Assembly: GCF_020271745.1 (NCBI RefSeq)
Contig: NZ_CP084296.1
Span: 3,968,001 to 4,032,000 of the forward strand
DNA: 64,000 bases
Reading direction: 5' to 3'
Source of the DNA: Providencia alcalifaciens
GTDB taxonomy: Bacteria; Pseudomonadota; Gammaproteobacteria; Enterobacterales; Enterobacteriaceae
Shown: positions 51,196 to 60,184 of the stretch, piece after piece
Layout of the letters: each line of letters begins with the position of its first letter
How positions within the stretch are numbered: position 1 is the first letter of the stretch
Program-made: the position numbers and the translations under genes
Notes under the pieces: generated by a model
What the model was told of the DNA's origin: nothing
Database searches by the model: none
The model's input: the letters and a program-made list of their open reading frames with translations, nothing else

Positions 51196-51310
51196 CGATT
51201 GTTAACATATTCTTCACATTTATCAATCAGCGTGGATAAAAAATGCGAGCTCACACACAAGTTACAATTAATTGGCAATAAAGCGGGGAAATTAGGTGAG
51301 TTTTTAGCAA

Positions 51311-51371
51311 TAAAAAACCCATTCACTTTAAAAATGACGCATCCGCGAAATAATAGAGTCAATGGGCTTTA
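51311..51371 (-). terminator. Terminator downstream of yfcZ
   Basis: On the minus strand AAGCCCATTGACT pairs, with a few mismatches, with AGTGAATGGGTTT across a ~35-base loop and is followed by a T run. The long loop lowers confidence. Confidence 0.55.
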
Positions 51372-51392
51372 AAAAGGAATTCAAACGTTTGA

Positions 51393-51689
51393 TTAACGTA
51401 AGCCTAATTGGAAAATCAGACTTTCTGCTTCACAGCTAAATGTAAAGTTAGCCGATAACTCTACACCACCCGTAACTGGGTTGATTGAGTGAGCAATTTC
51501 ACACGGTTCTGACTCAACAGATTTGGCTTTTTCTGTGAGTGTTTTCAGCATCGCTTCAGCTTCTTGCTGAGTCGCAAAAATATGCTGATACGATGCGGTG
51601 CAATCTTTATTTTCCAGAACTGTACCAACATCTACACAGCAGCACGCAGCTGTTTCATCCGCGCTACAACGTTTAATCGCATCAGTCAT
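51393..51689 (-). CDS. yfcZ: YfcZ/YiiS family protein
   Basis: 98 residues. The Cys-rich N-terminal segment ETAACCCVDVGTVL and the SFIFQLGLR-like C terminus (SLIFQLGLR) are characteristic. No function is established. It sits between fadI and fadL as in E. coli. The protein is small and soluble, without signal peptide. Confidence 0.92.
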   Translation of the reverse strand: MTDAIKRCSADETAACCCVDVGTVLENKDCTASYQHIFATQQEAEAMLKTLTEKAKSVESEPCEIAHSINPVTGGVELSANFTFSCEAESLIFQLGLR

Positions 51690-51918
51690 TTTATTCTCCC
51701 AATGAACAAACTGTTAAGTAAGTATCATAACGCTGAAAAAGTGCCAAACACTAGTGATATCAAAATTAATTACTAATAATCCAACATAAGTTTGATCTAG
51801 CTCCTTATATGAGCATTTCTCACTCTTCAAATGCACTCAAATGTTGCCATTATGTTAATTACATCGCATTTTCGAAAAGAAAAAACGCACAAAAACAAAA
51901 CAACCTTGCAACATACCC

Positions 51919-51935
51919 AGTGGTCGGACCTATAC
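51919..51935 (+). promoter_or_regulatory. FadR operator 1 of fadL
   Basis: CAGTGGTCGGACCTATA, with the TGGTCGGACC core of FadR sites. E. coli fadL also has two FadR operators. Confidence 0.65.
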
Positions 51936-51941
51936 TCATTG

Positions 51942-51958
51942 AACTGGTCTGATTTGTC
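51942..51958 (+). promoter_or_regulatory. FadR operator 2 of fadL
   Basis: AACTGGTCTGATTTGTC; the left half is a perfect FadR half-site (AACTGGTC). It lies 23 bases from operator 1, about two helical turns. Confidence 0.65.
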
Positions 51959-52040
51959 GTAGAGGCAAGCGACCCTACAATTCAGCGCTTCTTGCGATAG
52001 AAGTCGCTTATTTAAATAAAACTACTAGAGGGTTTTGGTC

Positions 52041-53312
52041 ATGAACCAGAAAAACCTATTTGCTCGATCAGCTTTAGCAATCGCAGTGGCGGTTATTTCT
52101 TCCAATGCAAGCGCAGCTGGTTTTTTGCTGAATGAATATTCAACCTCAGCCTTAGGACGTGCATTTTCAGGCGCAGGAGCCGTCGGCGACAACGCAAGTG
52201 AAGGCAGCCGCAACCCAGCTGCAATGATGTTATTTGATCGACCAACTATGTCGATTGGTGCCGTGTATATTGACCCTACCGTTGATATTAAAGGCCGTAC
52301 TAGCGATGCATTTACTGCCAATAATATCGCTCCTAACGCCGTTGTTCCTAATGCTCACTTTATCTTCCCAATTAATGATAAGTGGGCTGTCGGTACCTCA
52401 ATGACCACTAACTTTGGTCTTGCTACTGACTTTCATAAAGATTACGCCGCAGGCCCTATCGGTGGAAAAACAGATTTAAAAACCGTTAACTTAAATTTAA
52501 GTGGTGCATACCGTATTAATGACAATTTCAGTTTTGGTGTGGGCGCTAATGCTGTTTATGCCGATGCTGAAATTACACGTCATACAGGAAAAAATATTCC
52601 ATCTCTGGGAATTACCCCCAGTACTACCGCCGCAAAACTGAAAGGTGATGATTGGGGTTATGGTTGGAATGCGGGTTTATTATATGAAATCAACCCAGAT
52701 AACCGTTTAAGCTTCACTTACCGTTCAAAAGTCAAAGTGAAATTTGAAGAAGGTAAGTATTCTAATGACCTTCCTACGGCAATTGGTGGTTTAGGCGGTA
52801 AGACGGTCAAAGGCACTTTAGATCTTAATCTACCTGATATCTGGGAATTCTCGGGCTACCATAAAGTCGATCCTAAGTGGGCGCTGCACTATAGCGTTTC
52901 TTACACTGGCTGGAGCACCTTTAAAGACCTCACTGCCTACCAAAAAAGCAATGGTAAAGAGCTATTCCACAAACCAGAAAACTTTGATGATGCATGGCGC
53001 TTAGCATTAGGTACTACCTACTACTATGATGACAATTGGACCTTCCGTACTGGTATTGCTTACGATGAAAGCCCAGTGCCATCTAAATACCGTTCAATCT
53101 CAATTCCAGACCAAGACCGTTACTGGCTGACCGCAGGCACCACTTATGCATTTAACAAAGATGCCTCTGTGGACTTAGGTATTGCTTATATGCACGGTAA
53201 AAAAGTCAATATCAACGAAAGACTAGACGAAAAAGATCCTAACTCAGTGGAGCGCTTCAAATCTGAAGGCTCTGCATGGTTATACGGCGTTAACTTTAAC
53301 TATACATTCTAA
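52041..53312 (+). CDS. fadL: Long-chain fatty acid outer-membrane transporter FadL
   Basis: Outer-membrane beta-barrel of 423 residues that takes up long-chain fatty acids. The Sec signal peptide ends after SSNASA (residue ~25). The mature N terminus [22 protein letters not shown] is the conserved hatch segment, with NPAAMM following. The C terminus ends in Phe (FNYTF), as needed for BAM insertion. The ATG at 52041 has GAGGG upstream. FadR control fits the two upstream operators. Confidence 0.95.
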   Translation: MNQKNLFARSALAIAVAVISSNASAAGFLLNEYSTSALGRAFSGAGAVGDNASEGSRNPAAMMLFDRPTMSIGAVYIDPTVDIKGRTSDAFTANNIAPNAVVPNAHFIFPINDKWAVGTSMTTNFGLATDFHKDYAAGPIGGKTDLKTVNLNLSGAYRINDNFSFGVGANAVYADAEITRHTGKNIPSLGITPSTTAAKLKGDDWGYGWNAGLLYEINPDNRLSFTYRSKVKVKFEEGKYSNDLPTAIGGLGGKTVKGTLDLNLPDIWEFSGYHKVDPKWALHYSVSYTGWSTFKDLTAYQKSNGKELFHKPENFDDAWRLALGTTYYYDDNWTFRTGIAYDESPVPSKYRSISIPDQDRYWLTAGTTYAFNKDASVDLGIAYMHGKKVNINERLDEKDPNSVERFKSEGSAWLYGVNFNYTF

Positions 53313-53656
53313 TCAGTTATATCTTATCGGGGGAGTTCACTCCCCTGATATCTCCCTCTCCAATCCCTTCCTCTGCGCCACTTTCCTTTTATACTCTTCG
53401 CAGAAAAATCATCCTCAAGCTAAATTTTTCTTGACTTTTTTTTGTACAGATTTATATATTAATTATAGCCCGATGTTATTTTATTGTTAAAAACATTCCT
53501 GCGGCTTATTCATGTACTGATCCCAGTCATAAGTATCCACTCAATCATTATTTTATCATCATTGTTATATCGATTTTTAACTGCGATGCTGACCTTCATT
53601 TTTTTGACATGAAGATGCTGTAAAGTTGCTTACTAAGCGATTATCTGAGGAAGACC
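53313..53656. other. Spacer between fadL and a 31-residue gene
   Basis: About 344 bases. The hairpin at 53325-53350 lies at the start. The remainder is AT-rich and could hold a promoter or 5' leader for the 31-residue gene at 53681. No other gene is seen. Confidence 0.5.
53325..53350 (+). terminator. Terminator-like hairpin after fadL
   Basis: TATCGGGGGAGT pairs with ACTCCCCTGATA (one wobble) 12 bases after the fadL stop codon. A pyrimidine-rich rather than T-rich tail follows, so termination efficiency is uncertain. Confidence 0.55.
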
Positions 53657-53680
53657 ATGGAAAAAACATAGGAGGGCATT

Positions 53681-53776
53681 ATGGGAACATTATTCACTAT
53701 CAGCTTTGTTAGCGTGTTAGTCGTCAGTGCCGTGATTGACACAGTCATCCAACGAGGAAAACAGGACAATGACTAG
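53681..53776 (+). CDS. Small single-helix membrane protein (31 residues)
   Basis: MGTLFTISFVSVLVVSAVIDTVIQRGKQDND: an ATG with an excellent ribosome-binding site (GGAGGG, 4 bases before), one hydrophobic helix (~3-23) and a charged tail, the typical layout of enteric small membrane proteins. A four-codon reading frame (ATG GAA AAA ACA TAG, 53657-53671), also with a GAGGA site, ends just before its ribosome-binding site. I do not recognise the family. A 13-base inverted repeat follows at 53784. Confidence 0.55.
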   Translation: MGTLFTISFVSVLVVSAVIDTVIQRGKQDND

Positions 53777-53783
53777 CAGTTTA

Positions 53784-53826
53784 TTTATCACTCTCTGATG
53801 TCCAACAAAACATAGAGAGTGATAAA
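53784..53826. repeat. Perfect 13-bp inverted repeat
   Basis: TTTATCACTCTCT and AGAGAGTGATAAA separated by 17 bases, between the small gene and the mlaA stop codon. It may act as a terminator for either, though no T run follows. Confidence 0.55.
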
Positions 53827-53852
53827 CCCCACCGAATCAATCGACCAACCAA

Positions 53853-54602
53853 TTAATCAATCGAATCCAGCTCCCCTTCAATGACCGCCGCATTTGGGTT
53901 ATTTGCCGGTTGCAGCGTTCCCCCTCTTGATAAGAAATCATTACGTTGGAAGTAAGCTTCGCGGAACATTAAGTAAGGGTCGGAAGAGCTTTTCAGCAAT
54001 CCATCCGAATCAAGTAATCTTGCACGGGTTTCAATCCCTTCCAGTGCCCATTTACCCGCCGACATCCAGAACGTTAAATAACTCAGCATCGGGTAGAGAT
54101 CGTCTGCTAGGTTACCACCTTCCTCGCGCAATGTTGCACTGCCATAACCCGGTAAAACCACATAGGGGCCATAACCCACATCATAATAGCCTAACGTATT
54201 CCCGAAACGCTTCGGTTCTTCTTTGACTAGCTGAGGATTGGCCATGCCAGCAACATCAATTAAACCACCGATACCAAACACAGAGTTCAAGAAAAAGCGG
54301 TTAAAGTGCTTAAAGCCTTGCTCCACTTCCCCACGGAAAAAACTGTTTAGCATGCTGGCTGGTTCTTCAAGGTTGCCGAGAAAGTTACTGAGTCCGTTTC
54401 GAGCAGGCATTGGCACATAATCGCTCCAAGCAACGGCTACAGGTCTTAAGACATATGGGTCTAAGACATTATAGTTAAAGTTAAACATTGCTCGGTTAAA
54501 GCCTTCTAGCGGGTCTGAACGCTGTTGCGTTTCTGGGTCAACGCTCGCGCACCCAACCATTAAAACTCCCGCGAGAAGAACGCTACTGATGCGAAACTTC
54601 AT
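53853..54602 (-). CDS. mlaA: Intermembrane phospholipid transport lipoprotein MlaA (VacJ)
   Basis: Outer-membrane lipoprotein that removes misplaced phospholipids from the outer leaflet and passes them to MlaC. It has 249 residues. The signal peptide ends in the lipobox MVGCAS (Cys about residue 18). Conserved segments are DPLEGFNRAMFNFNYNVLDPYVLRPVA, PARNGLSNFLGNLEEP and GYGPYVVLPGYG. The ATG at 54602 has GGAGGG upstream and aligns with E. coli; ATG 54605 is adjacent. Confidence 0.96.
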   Translation of the reverse strand: MKFRISSVLLAGVLMVGCASVDPETQQRSDPLEGFNRAMFNFNYNVLDPYVLRPVAVAWSDYVPMPARNGLSNFLGNLEEPASMLNSFFRGEVEQGFKHFNRFFLNSVFGIGGLIDVAGMANPQLVKEEPKRFGNTLGYYDVGYGPYVVLPGYGSATLREEGGNLADDLYPMLSYLTFWMSAGKWALEGIETRARLLDSDGLLKSSSDPYLMFREAYFQRNDFLSRGGTLQPANNPNAAVIEGELDSID

Positions 54603-54994
54603 CATTCCCTCCATCCTTTATTCCACCTTGCCATGGTGTTTTTATCGTTATTACTAATCGCTTTATCATAAAAGCAAATAGAAAAATCTGTTAAGCGTTT
54701 TGAGTGGTTTAATTGCTATATAGATATAATTATAACCTATTTAATTATCAACTTATCATAAGAAATCCATTCGAATTACCCCAAACACCAGGGTAGCTTC
54801 AGTAAATGTGATTAATTAGTGAATTAACATAGAGATAGACTTATCTGAAATAATTTTAGTCTAAAAAATAAGGTGCTTAAAAACCCAACAAAGAAAAGAG
54901 TAAAAAAGATAAAAGCAGAGAATTTGAGTGTAACAGCTTGATTCGATGGAAGGTGGACAGTAAAATGCCAAGCGCTATTACGCAGTATCTCAAT
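54603..54994. other. Spacer between mlaA and tRNA-Arg
   Basis: 392 bases, very AT-rich, with no gene. E. coli has yfdC at this place; it is missing here. It must hold the mlaA promoter and the tRNA promoter, but I cannot name them with confidence. Confidence 0.5.
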
Positions 54995-55069
54995 GTCCCC
55001 TTAGTTAAATGGATATAACGAGCCCCTCCTAAGGGCTAGTTGCAGGTTCGATTCCTGCAGGGGACACCA
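54995..55069 (+). tRNA. argW: tRNA-Arg (anticodon CCT)
   Basis: 75 bases including an encoded CCA. The acceptor stem GTCCCCT pairs with AGGGGAC, and the T arm is TGCAGGTTCGATTCCTGCA. The anticodon loop CTCCTAA has CCT at 55028-55030. It is nearly identical to E. coli argW, which lies in the same place after mlaA/yfdC and is a known prophage/island insertion site. Here an integrase fragment follows. Confidence 0.97.
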
Positions 55070-55232
55070 TTACCACTTCTAAAGACATCTCAAGACTTCC
55101 AATTTTTTAAATAAAAACAATAGATTAATTATTTTGACTTCCAAGAAGGTCTAGTAACTTCTAGTGGAATCTAAGTATTAATGTGTATAGTATTGTGTAT
55201 AGGTCTAGGTTCGATAAAAAACTATACACATT

Positions 55233-55673
55233 ATGCTGCTCACTGATATCCAAATTCGTAAAGCTAAGCCTAAAGATAAGGCTTACACCCTAAATGATGG
55301 CAATGGCTTATCCCTTCTCATTGAACCCAATGGTTCCAAGGGGTGGCGATTTCGTTACCGCTTTGCGGGTAAGCCTAAAATGATTTCATTTGGCGTGTAT
55401 GGGCAAATTTCTTTAGCCGATGCCAGAAGAAAAAGAGACGAAGCAAAAAAACAACTATCAGAAAACATCAATCCTAGTGATGCACGTAAATCAGAAAAAA
55501 TAATCCTCAAATACGCCACGGAGAATACATTTCAAGCTGTTGCAATGGAATGGCACACATCCAAATGTTCTACTTGGACAGAAGGCTATGCTAGTGAAAT
55601 ATTGCGTTGCTTTGAAAATGATGTTTTTCCTTACATTGGTAGCAGGCCGATAGACCTTATCCGCTTCATTTAA
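55233..55673 (+). pseudogene. Tyrosine-type integrase, truncated
   Basis: 146 residues. The N-terminal arm-binding domain of P4-type integrases (DUF4102) is intact: LLTDIQIRKAKPKDKAYTLNDGNGL and GWRFRYRFAGKPKMISFGVYG. The start of the core-binding domain follows (FENDVFPYIGSRPIDLI). The protein then stops, so the catalytic R-HxxR-Y domain (~250 residues) is missing; I find no continuation in other frames. It lies 163 bases after tRNA-Arg(CCT) in the same direction, the standard place for an integrase that used this tRNA as attachment site. Confidence 0.88.
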
Positions 55674-55840
55674 TTGTTCGGTTAATCAACACGGATGGAC
55701 AAATGGATGATTAATCAAATTGATGAGGTTAAGGTTAAATAGTTATTTTAATGAATTGGTTAGCGCTATTTTATGCATCTCGCTGTTTATTATAATGGTA
55801 AAACAGACTGATTTTTTAATTTCAATAAGGATTCTAATAA

Positions 55841-56563
55841 GTGAACTTCACGAATATAACAACTCGAATAAAAGAAAAAAATGGATTGAAAATTTTTTTA
55901 GCTATTTCTTTGATAGTAATATGGTTTAACCTTGATTATAATTTTTCACAAATTTTTTTAGCATATATTGTGGAACCATTACATTTAGAATCATTTTTTA
56001 TTCTAATATACCGATTAACATCAATTACACTATTTATATTACTGCTTTTGTTTTTTCGGTGGTATAGCGAAAGTATTAGTGAAATAGCGCTAGGAAGGGT
56101 GTTTTCAACAAAATCATCCATCCCATTTTTTCTAATCATTCTTCTATCTGTGCTTGTCAATGCTTATTTTAAACTAGGCGGTGATATGGTTACAAGAGAA
56201 CACCTCATATTTGATGAAGGAGTTATCAATAACATATTGTTATTCGTTATAACATTTATCATAAGCCCCATTGTTTATGAAGTCATCTTTAGAGGTATTG
56301 TGTTTAGCGCAATCCAAAAAGAAAACAAAACAATCATTTGGTTATTTTCTGTTATACCATTTGTTATATTCCACATTTATACAATGACTAATGTAATTTC
56401 TCCTTCGATTTGGGTGAGGATCATGATTTATCAGTATGATGTGAGCATCATGCTAATTTTTCTTTCATGTGTTCTGACGTTTGCTCGAATGAGATCGGGC
56501 GGTGTGCTATTACCTATAATATTGAACTCATTCTTTTTTATGTCATATATTAAAATGATGTGA
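55841..56563 (+). CDS. CPBP-family-like intramembrane protein
   Basis: 240 residues with about seven hydrophobic helices. CPBP (CAAX protease/bacteriocin-processing) motifs are partly kept: YEVIFRG resembles EExxxR but lacks the first Glu, FVIFH matches FxxxH, and an Asn in ILNSFFF fits the last motif. Members process peptides or protect against bacteriocins. The GTG start has AAGG 10 bases upstream. Low GC. It stands just after the truncated integrase. Activity is uncertain because of the altered first motif. Confidence 0.65.
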   Translation: MNFTNITTRIKEKNGLKIFLAISLIVIWFNLDYNFSQIFLAYIVEPLHLESFFILIYRLTSITLFILLLLFFRWYSESISEIALGRVFSTKSSIPFFLIILLSVLVNAYFKLGGDMVTREHLIFDEGVINNILLFVITFIISPIVYEVIFRGIVFSAIQKENKTIIWLFSVIPFVIFHIYTMTNVISPSIWVRIMIYQYDVSIMLIFLSCVLTFARMRSGGVLLPIILNSFFFMSYIKMM

Positions 56564-56735
56564 TTTTTTTAAATTGGGCTGTGCATTCAGTATATAGCTA
56601 AAAAATTAATAGAACAGGGATCCAAATAATGACTTAAGCAACTCCCAGATAACCTATTAATCTATCTATATAATAACACCACGTAACTTTAAGCTATTCA
56701 CACAAAGCCATTGGATATAAGGAGCCATAATTGAA

Positions 56736-57152
56736 ATGAGAATTAATCTATTCATGTTAATTGCCATAGTTACATCGACTCCGATTCCAAGCTATGCTAC
56801 AGAGTCTGAAGTCATATCTTTACCATTCTATTCTCACTGCTTGGATATGGATGAAGATCTAGTATTTAACGGAAGTATAAATTACTTATGTGAATTTGAA
56901 GGTATAGGAATTGAACAAATTTATAATAACTACAAATCATATCTATACCATCAAGAGCTACTGCAAAATACCTTACCGAAAAAAGATATGTTATATGAAA
57001 CAGAGAATGTTGAGGTGATTTATAAGTGGTTACCACCAAATAAACTCAGATTAACGGTCACTTACGATAATGGCACTGAACAATACATATATTATTTTAT
57101 CAAAAAAAAGAATGGCACAACTGTTTTTCATCAAATTAATACTGGCTACTGA
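56736..57152 (+). CDS. Small secreted protein of unknown function
   Basis: 138 residues with a Sec signal peptide (RINLFMLIAIVTSTPIPSYA, cleavage after ~21). The mature part is acidic with two Cys (HCLDMD, YLCEFEG) that could form a disulfide. It ends in beta-strand-like segments. AAGGAG lies 12 bases before the GTT... ATG start. Not recognised. In an effector-rich island a periplasmic immunity protein is one possibility, but nothing proves it. Confidence 0.6.
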   Translation: MRINLFMLIAIVTSTPIPSYATESEVISLPFYSHCLDMDEDLVFNGSINYLCEFEGIGIEQIYNNYKSYLYHQELLQNTLPKKDMLYETENVEVIYKWLPPNKLRLTVTYDNGTEQYIYYFIKKKNGTTVFHQINTGY

Positions 57153-57180
57153 TATTTTTTTAATGAACTGGTGACGTGTT

Positions 57181-57540
57181 ATGACCTTCAATAAGTACAG
57201 TGACTTAATTTTCTTTCTAAGAAAAAAGTGGCTTCCGCTGGGTGTGAAAAAAGTTGATATTAACAATCATGAAACTCACTTCTACTACAAGGGGTTTATT
57301 AATACGCTTGCACAATCATTGAGTCCAGATATTTGCATGATAAAAAAACCTGATGCTGTGCAATGGGGAGTCGATATGGAAGCTATCGGCATGGAATGGG
57401 ACAATGAATATTTTAGTATTACAGCAAGTCCCGTTGATGAAAGGGTTTTCCTGATAATTGTTATTGAAAAAGCTGGAAAAATAGAGCACCTAAATAAATT
57501 TCTAAAAGTTTTCTTAGCACAACAAAAAGATAAAAATTGA
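57181..57540 (+). CDS. Small cytosolic protein of unknown function
   Basis: 119 residues, no signal or membrane helix. It starts MTFNKYSDLIFFLRKKWLPLG and includes AVQWGVDMEAIGMEWDNEYF. Size, low GC, position 28 bases after the secreted protein and location in the island would fit an immunity or adaptor protein. I do not recognise a family. A terminator follows 48 bases after the stop codon. Confidence 0.55.
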   Translation: MTFNKYSDLIFFLRKKWLPLGVKKVDINNHETHFYYKGFINTLAQSLSPDICMIKKPDAVQWGVDMEAIGMEWDNEYFSITASPVDERVFLIIVIEKAGKIEHLNKFLKVFLAQQKDKN

Positions 57541-57588
57541 CGAAGTTGCTAATTCTTGCGTTGATTTAAGTCCGAGTATCATAAGGAA

Positions 57589-57614
57589 AAGAGAAGATAA
57601 GTCTTCTCTTTTTT
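57589..57614 (+). terminator. Rho-independent terminator after the two small genes
   Basis: AAGAGAAGA and TCTTCTCTT form a 9-base stem with a 4-base loop, followed by T residues. Confidence 0.85.
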
Positions 57615-57703
57615 GGATTATCAGCCTCTTAAAAATTTGCAATCGAAGAGCCATTACTGAATATATCAAATAGTGAGAAAGCAGAATTTCTATAAATCTA
57701 AAA

Positions 57704-57740
57704 TCCATTTAGGCCGTTACATCGGTGGTAACGGCCTAAA
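57704..57740 (-). terminator. Perfect 15-bp inverted repeat after the lipoprotein gene
   Basis: CATTTAGGCCGTTAC and GTAACGGCCTAAATG separated by 7 bases, 4 bases past the stop codon of the minus-strand lipoprotein gene. The trailing GGATTTTAG is only moderately T-rich. It is probably a terminator; a transposon or recombination remnant is less likely. Confidence 0.6.
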
Positions 57741-57744
57741 TGAT

Positions 57745-60024
57745 TTACCCATAGATTTTTTTGAGTGTGCGACCAATATCAATTTTTAGCCATTTATTTT
57801 CTCTGACAGACCAAAGCCACAGGTTATTTTTTGCTATTTTATATTTACTGTAATCAGATGCAGGAATAATGACGTCCGCATACTCACTTAATAACATAAT
57901 GCGGTCATCCATACGAATAATATAGAACACCCCCTGAGGCAATATTATTTTTTCTGTTACCACGGGGGTTTCAGACACGGTACTATCAACATCATTAACC
58001 CATCGGCCGCTGTGAATTGTATCGTCAAAGATAAGAATCTGCCGACTTTTTTCTGACGTAATAATCGAGCTACCGTAGCCAAGAATGTCCCCTTGATGAT
58101 TGAATATAATTTCAGTAGTAGGTTTCCGAAAATGTACTCTGGCAATATAAAAACCGTTATAATCCGATATCAAAGCAAGCTTCGGCTCAATCAGCCATTT
58201 CCGGGTATTTAAATCAAATACCCCTGTTCCGCAGCACCTTGACATGATAACCGCATTTCCTGCCTTATTAAATTCAAAGCGCTCTCCGCTAACAAGAAAC
58301 TCTCCCTTTTTAGTATAGAGTTTCAGTTTATCGCCTTCATGTTTTGAATTGGTATCACGTGCCTGAATAAGGCCATTTTCTTTCGTGTATATAGTATGGT
58401 TTTCCGGTGGATTACGGATAATTACTTCACCAGTATCTGAGCGTAGCAACAGACTATTGAAACTGATAAACGCCTCATCTTCTGTGGTATCATATCCGTC
58501 CCACATATCATCCTCATTTATTTTGTACTGTAGGAAATGCTTCATACGGACAGGGTCAATAGGGTTCAGCTGTAAGGGTGAAATTTGACGTAATAATTGT
58601 GTAATAATCGTCTGTGTCATCAAATCATTTTGGGTGATATTATTTGACACAAATGTGTATTGCAGGGTCAGCTCGGTATTTGTTTCACCGAAGAAATAAA
58701 AAATTGGCGGTGAATCATTAATAAAAACATCTTGATAAATTCGTCCTTGTGGATATTTTTCTTTCAACTTAGTCTGTAATTCCTCCACAGTCGCTTTATG
58801 TAATGTTACTGATAACCCCATTGAATTATTTCTGAAGAAATCAGATGAATAGTCTAAATTAATCCATTCATCTTTCATTGAGTCTCTTTCTGGATAACGG
58901 AAAAAAAACTCTGGTGAAGCAATGGCATTATCAACTCGTTCCCTCACAGCTCTAGTCAATTTATCTTTATCAATATAATCATTCAGCGATGAATTAAATT
59001 TCTCCTCAAATTCATCTTTATTTGATAGCAGATCACGTTCCTCGGCAATTATTCCGACGTTATCTGGATTCAAAGTACGAATAACCCTGTAATCGTGAAG
59101 AAACGATTCAGTAACCTCCTTATAATCATCTGGTAAAACAGCAAGATATAGTATTCGACTGGAGGTATCATAATAATAATACAGCCCTGTGAGCGACATC
59201 GTATCCGAGTAGAAAATCGCTCCACTCCTTTCATCAAAAATCGTTGCATCCATTTTTTTAAGGACCGACTTAAGGTCAGTGACTGGATCACTTTCTTTTA
59301 TCGCGATGACCACTCCATCAAAAAAACGTCTGCTTTTATAGTGGTAAGCTCTGATTTGGTCTGGCTGATACGGCAAATCAAACCAGGATAAATACATTTT
59401 AATATCTTCATCATCATCCGGTTGTATTTCGGTCAGTGTGTCTTGAAAATTCAGTTTCAAGATATGGGGAGATATTTCTGGCCAGCCAATATTGACTTGT
59501 TTTCCATTAAAATCTTTCAGCGGATACCGCGTAATTGCATCTATCTGAGTCAAATACCCAAGATTCTTCTGTGTGGTTAATAGCGTATAGGTTGCTTTTA
59601 TCCGCTGAATTTCACTACCATCTTCAGCCACTGGTTTTAGCGTAAAGGTAATAACACACTCTCTAATACAGGCATGACCCTTGTCAAAAATGAGCTGAGG
59701 CTGATTCGGATTGGTATTATTCAGTCTAAACGGGTTCACTTCCCCGGTATAATGCCCATCATTATCTGGGGTGAGTGAGATTTCGTTCCTGATAGTGTAC
59801 CAAGTTAATGATTTATCGTTCTGAATCTTAAAGTAAAAGTTCTCAGTGTTTTTTTTCAATTGACTGATATATTTTTCATATCTATCTGATGGTTCATCAT
59901 CAAACAACTGAATATCTAAATTACTGATAATATAATATTGCTCAATTGGGGATGTTTTCTCTTTGCACCCAGTTAAAAATGCGATATTTAATAACAGTGC
60001 TGCTGCCAAAATTTGTTTTTTCAT
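57745..60024 (-). CDS. Large lipoprotein of unknown function, linked to a Tle1-type effector
   Basis: 759 residues. The signal peptide ends in a lipobox, AFLTGCKEK (Cys20). The residue after Cys is Lys, so outer-membrane sorting is likely. The N-terminal half has no recognised domain. The last ~180 residues look like WG-type beta-propeller repeats (AGNAVIMSRCCGTGVFDL, KWLIEPKLALISDYNGFYIA, KWLKIDIG). ATG 60024 is chosen for the signal peptide; the longer frame adds 46 unrelated residues. It follows the DUF2235 gene by 160 bases on the same strand. It might be an additional immunity or adaptor protein for that effector. Confidence 0.65.
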   Translation of the reverse strand: MKKQILAAALLLNIAFLTGCKEKTSPIEQYYIISNLDIQLFDDEPSDRYEKYISQLKKNTENFYFKIQNDKSLTWYTIRNEISLTPDNDGHYTGEVNPFRLNNTNPNQPQLIFDKGHACIRECVITFTLKPVAEDGSEIQRIKATYTLLTTQKNLGYLTQIDAITRYPLKDFNGKQVNIGWPEISPHILKLNFQDTLTEIQPDDDEDIKMYLSWFDLPYQPDQIRAYHYKSRRFFDGVVIAIKESDPVTDLKSVLKKMDATIFDERSGAIFYSDTMSLTGLYYYYDTSSRILYLAVLPDDYKEVTESFLHDYRVIRTLNPDNVGIIAEERDLLSNKDEFEEKFNSSLNDYIDKDKLTRAVRERVDNAIASPEFFFRYPERDSMKDEWINLDYSSDFFRNNSMGLSVTLHKATVEELQTKLKEKYPQGRIYQDVFINDSPPIFYFFGETNTELTLQYTFVSNNITQNDLMTQTIITQLLRQISPLQLNPIDPVRMKHFLQYKINEDDMWDGYDTTEDEAFISFNSLLLRSDTGEVIIRNPPENHTIYTKENGLIQARDTNSKHEGDKLKLYTKKGEFLVSGERFEFNKAGNAVIMSRCCGTGVFDLNTRKWLIEPKLALISDYNGFYIARVHFRKPTTEIIFNHQGDILGYGSSIITSEKSRQILIFDDTIHSGRWVNDVDSTVSETPVVTEKIILPQGVFYIIRMDDRIMLLSEYADVIIPASDYSKYKIAKNNLWLWSVRENKWLKIDIGRTLKKIYG

Positions 60025-60184
60025 CTTTTTAGTCCGTCGGTTTCCTACTAAGTTTCCTTTCGTTATTTCATTTATGAGTAGATGAATATAGATACGTGAG
60101 AAGTGGAGTTTGAAAGTGCTAAATTTATGGGATTTAGTGTGACTGTAATAAAAAAGTGCCATTGCTTAAACTTAAGCCATTTTA

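Larger units (their letters stand above)
51690..52040. other. fadL control region
   Basis: 351 bases between divergent yfcZ and fadL. The right part has two FadR-type sites, annotated separately. The rest is AT-rich without a gene. Confidence 0.6.

Noticed and set aside
51171-51362. 63-residue minus-strand frame between fadI and yfcZ
   Set aside because: It covers the FadR site and a terminator, which explain the sequence better.
55720-55929. 69-residue frame overlapping the start of the CPBP-like gene
   Set aside because: It overlaps the CPBP-like gene in another frame and has no good start signal.
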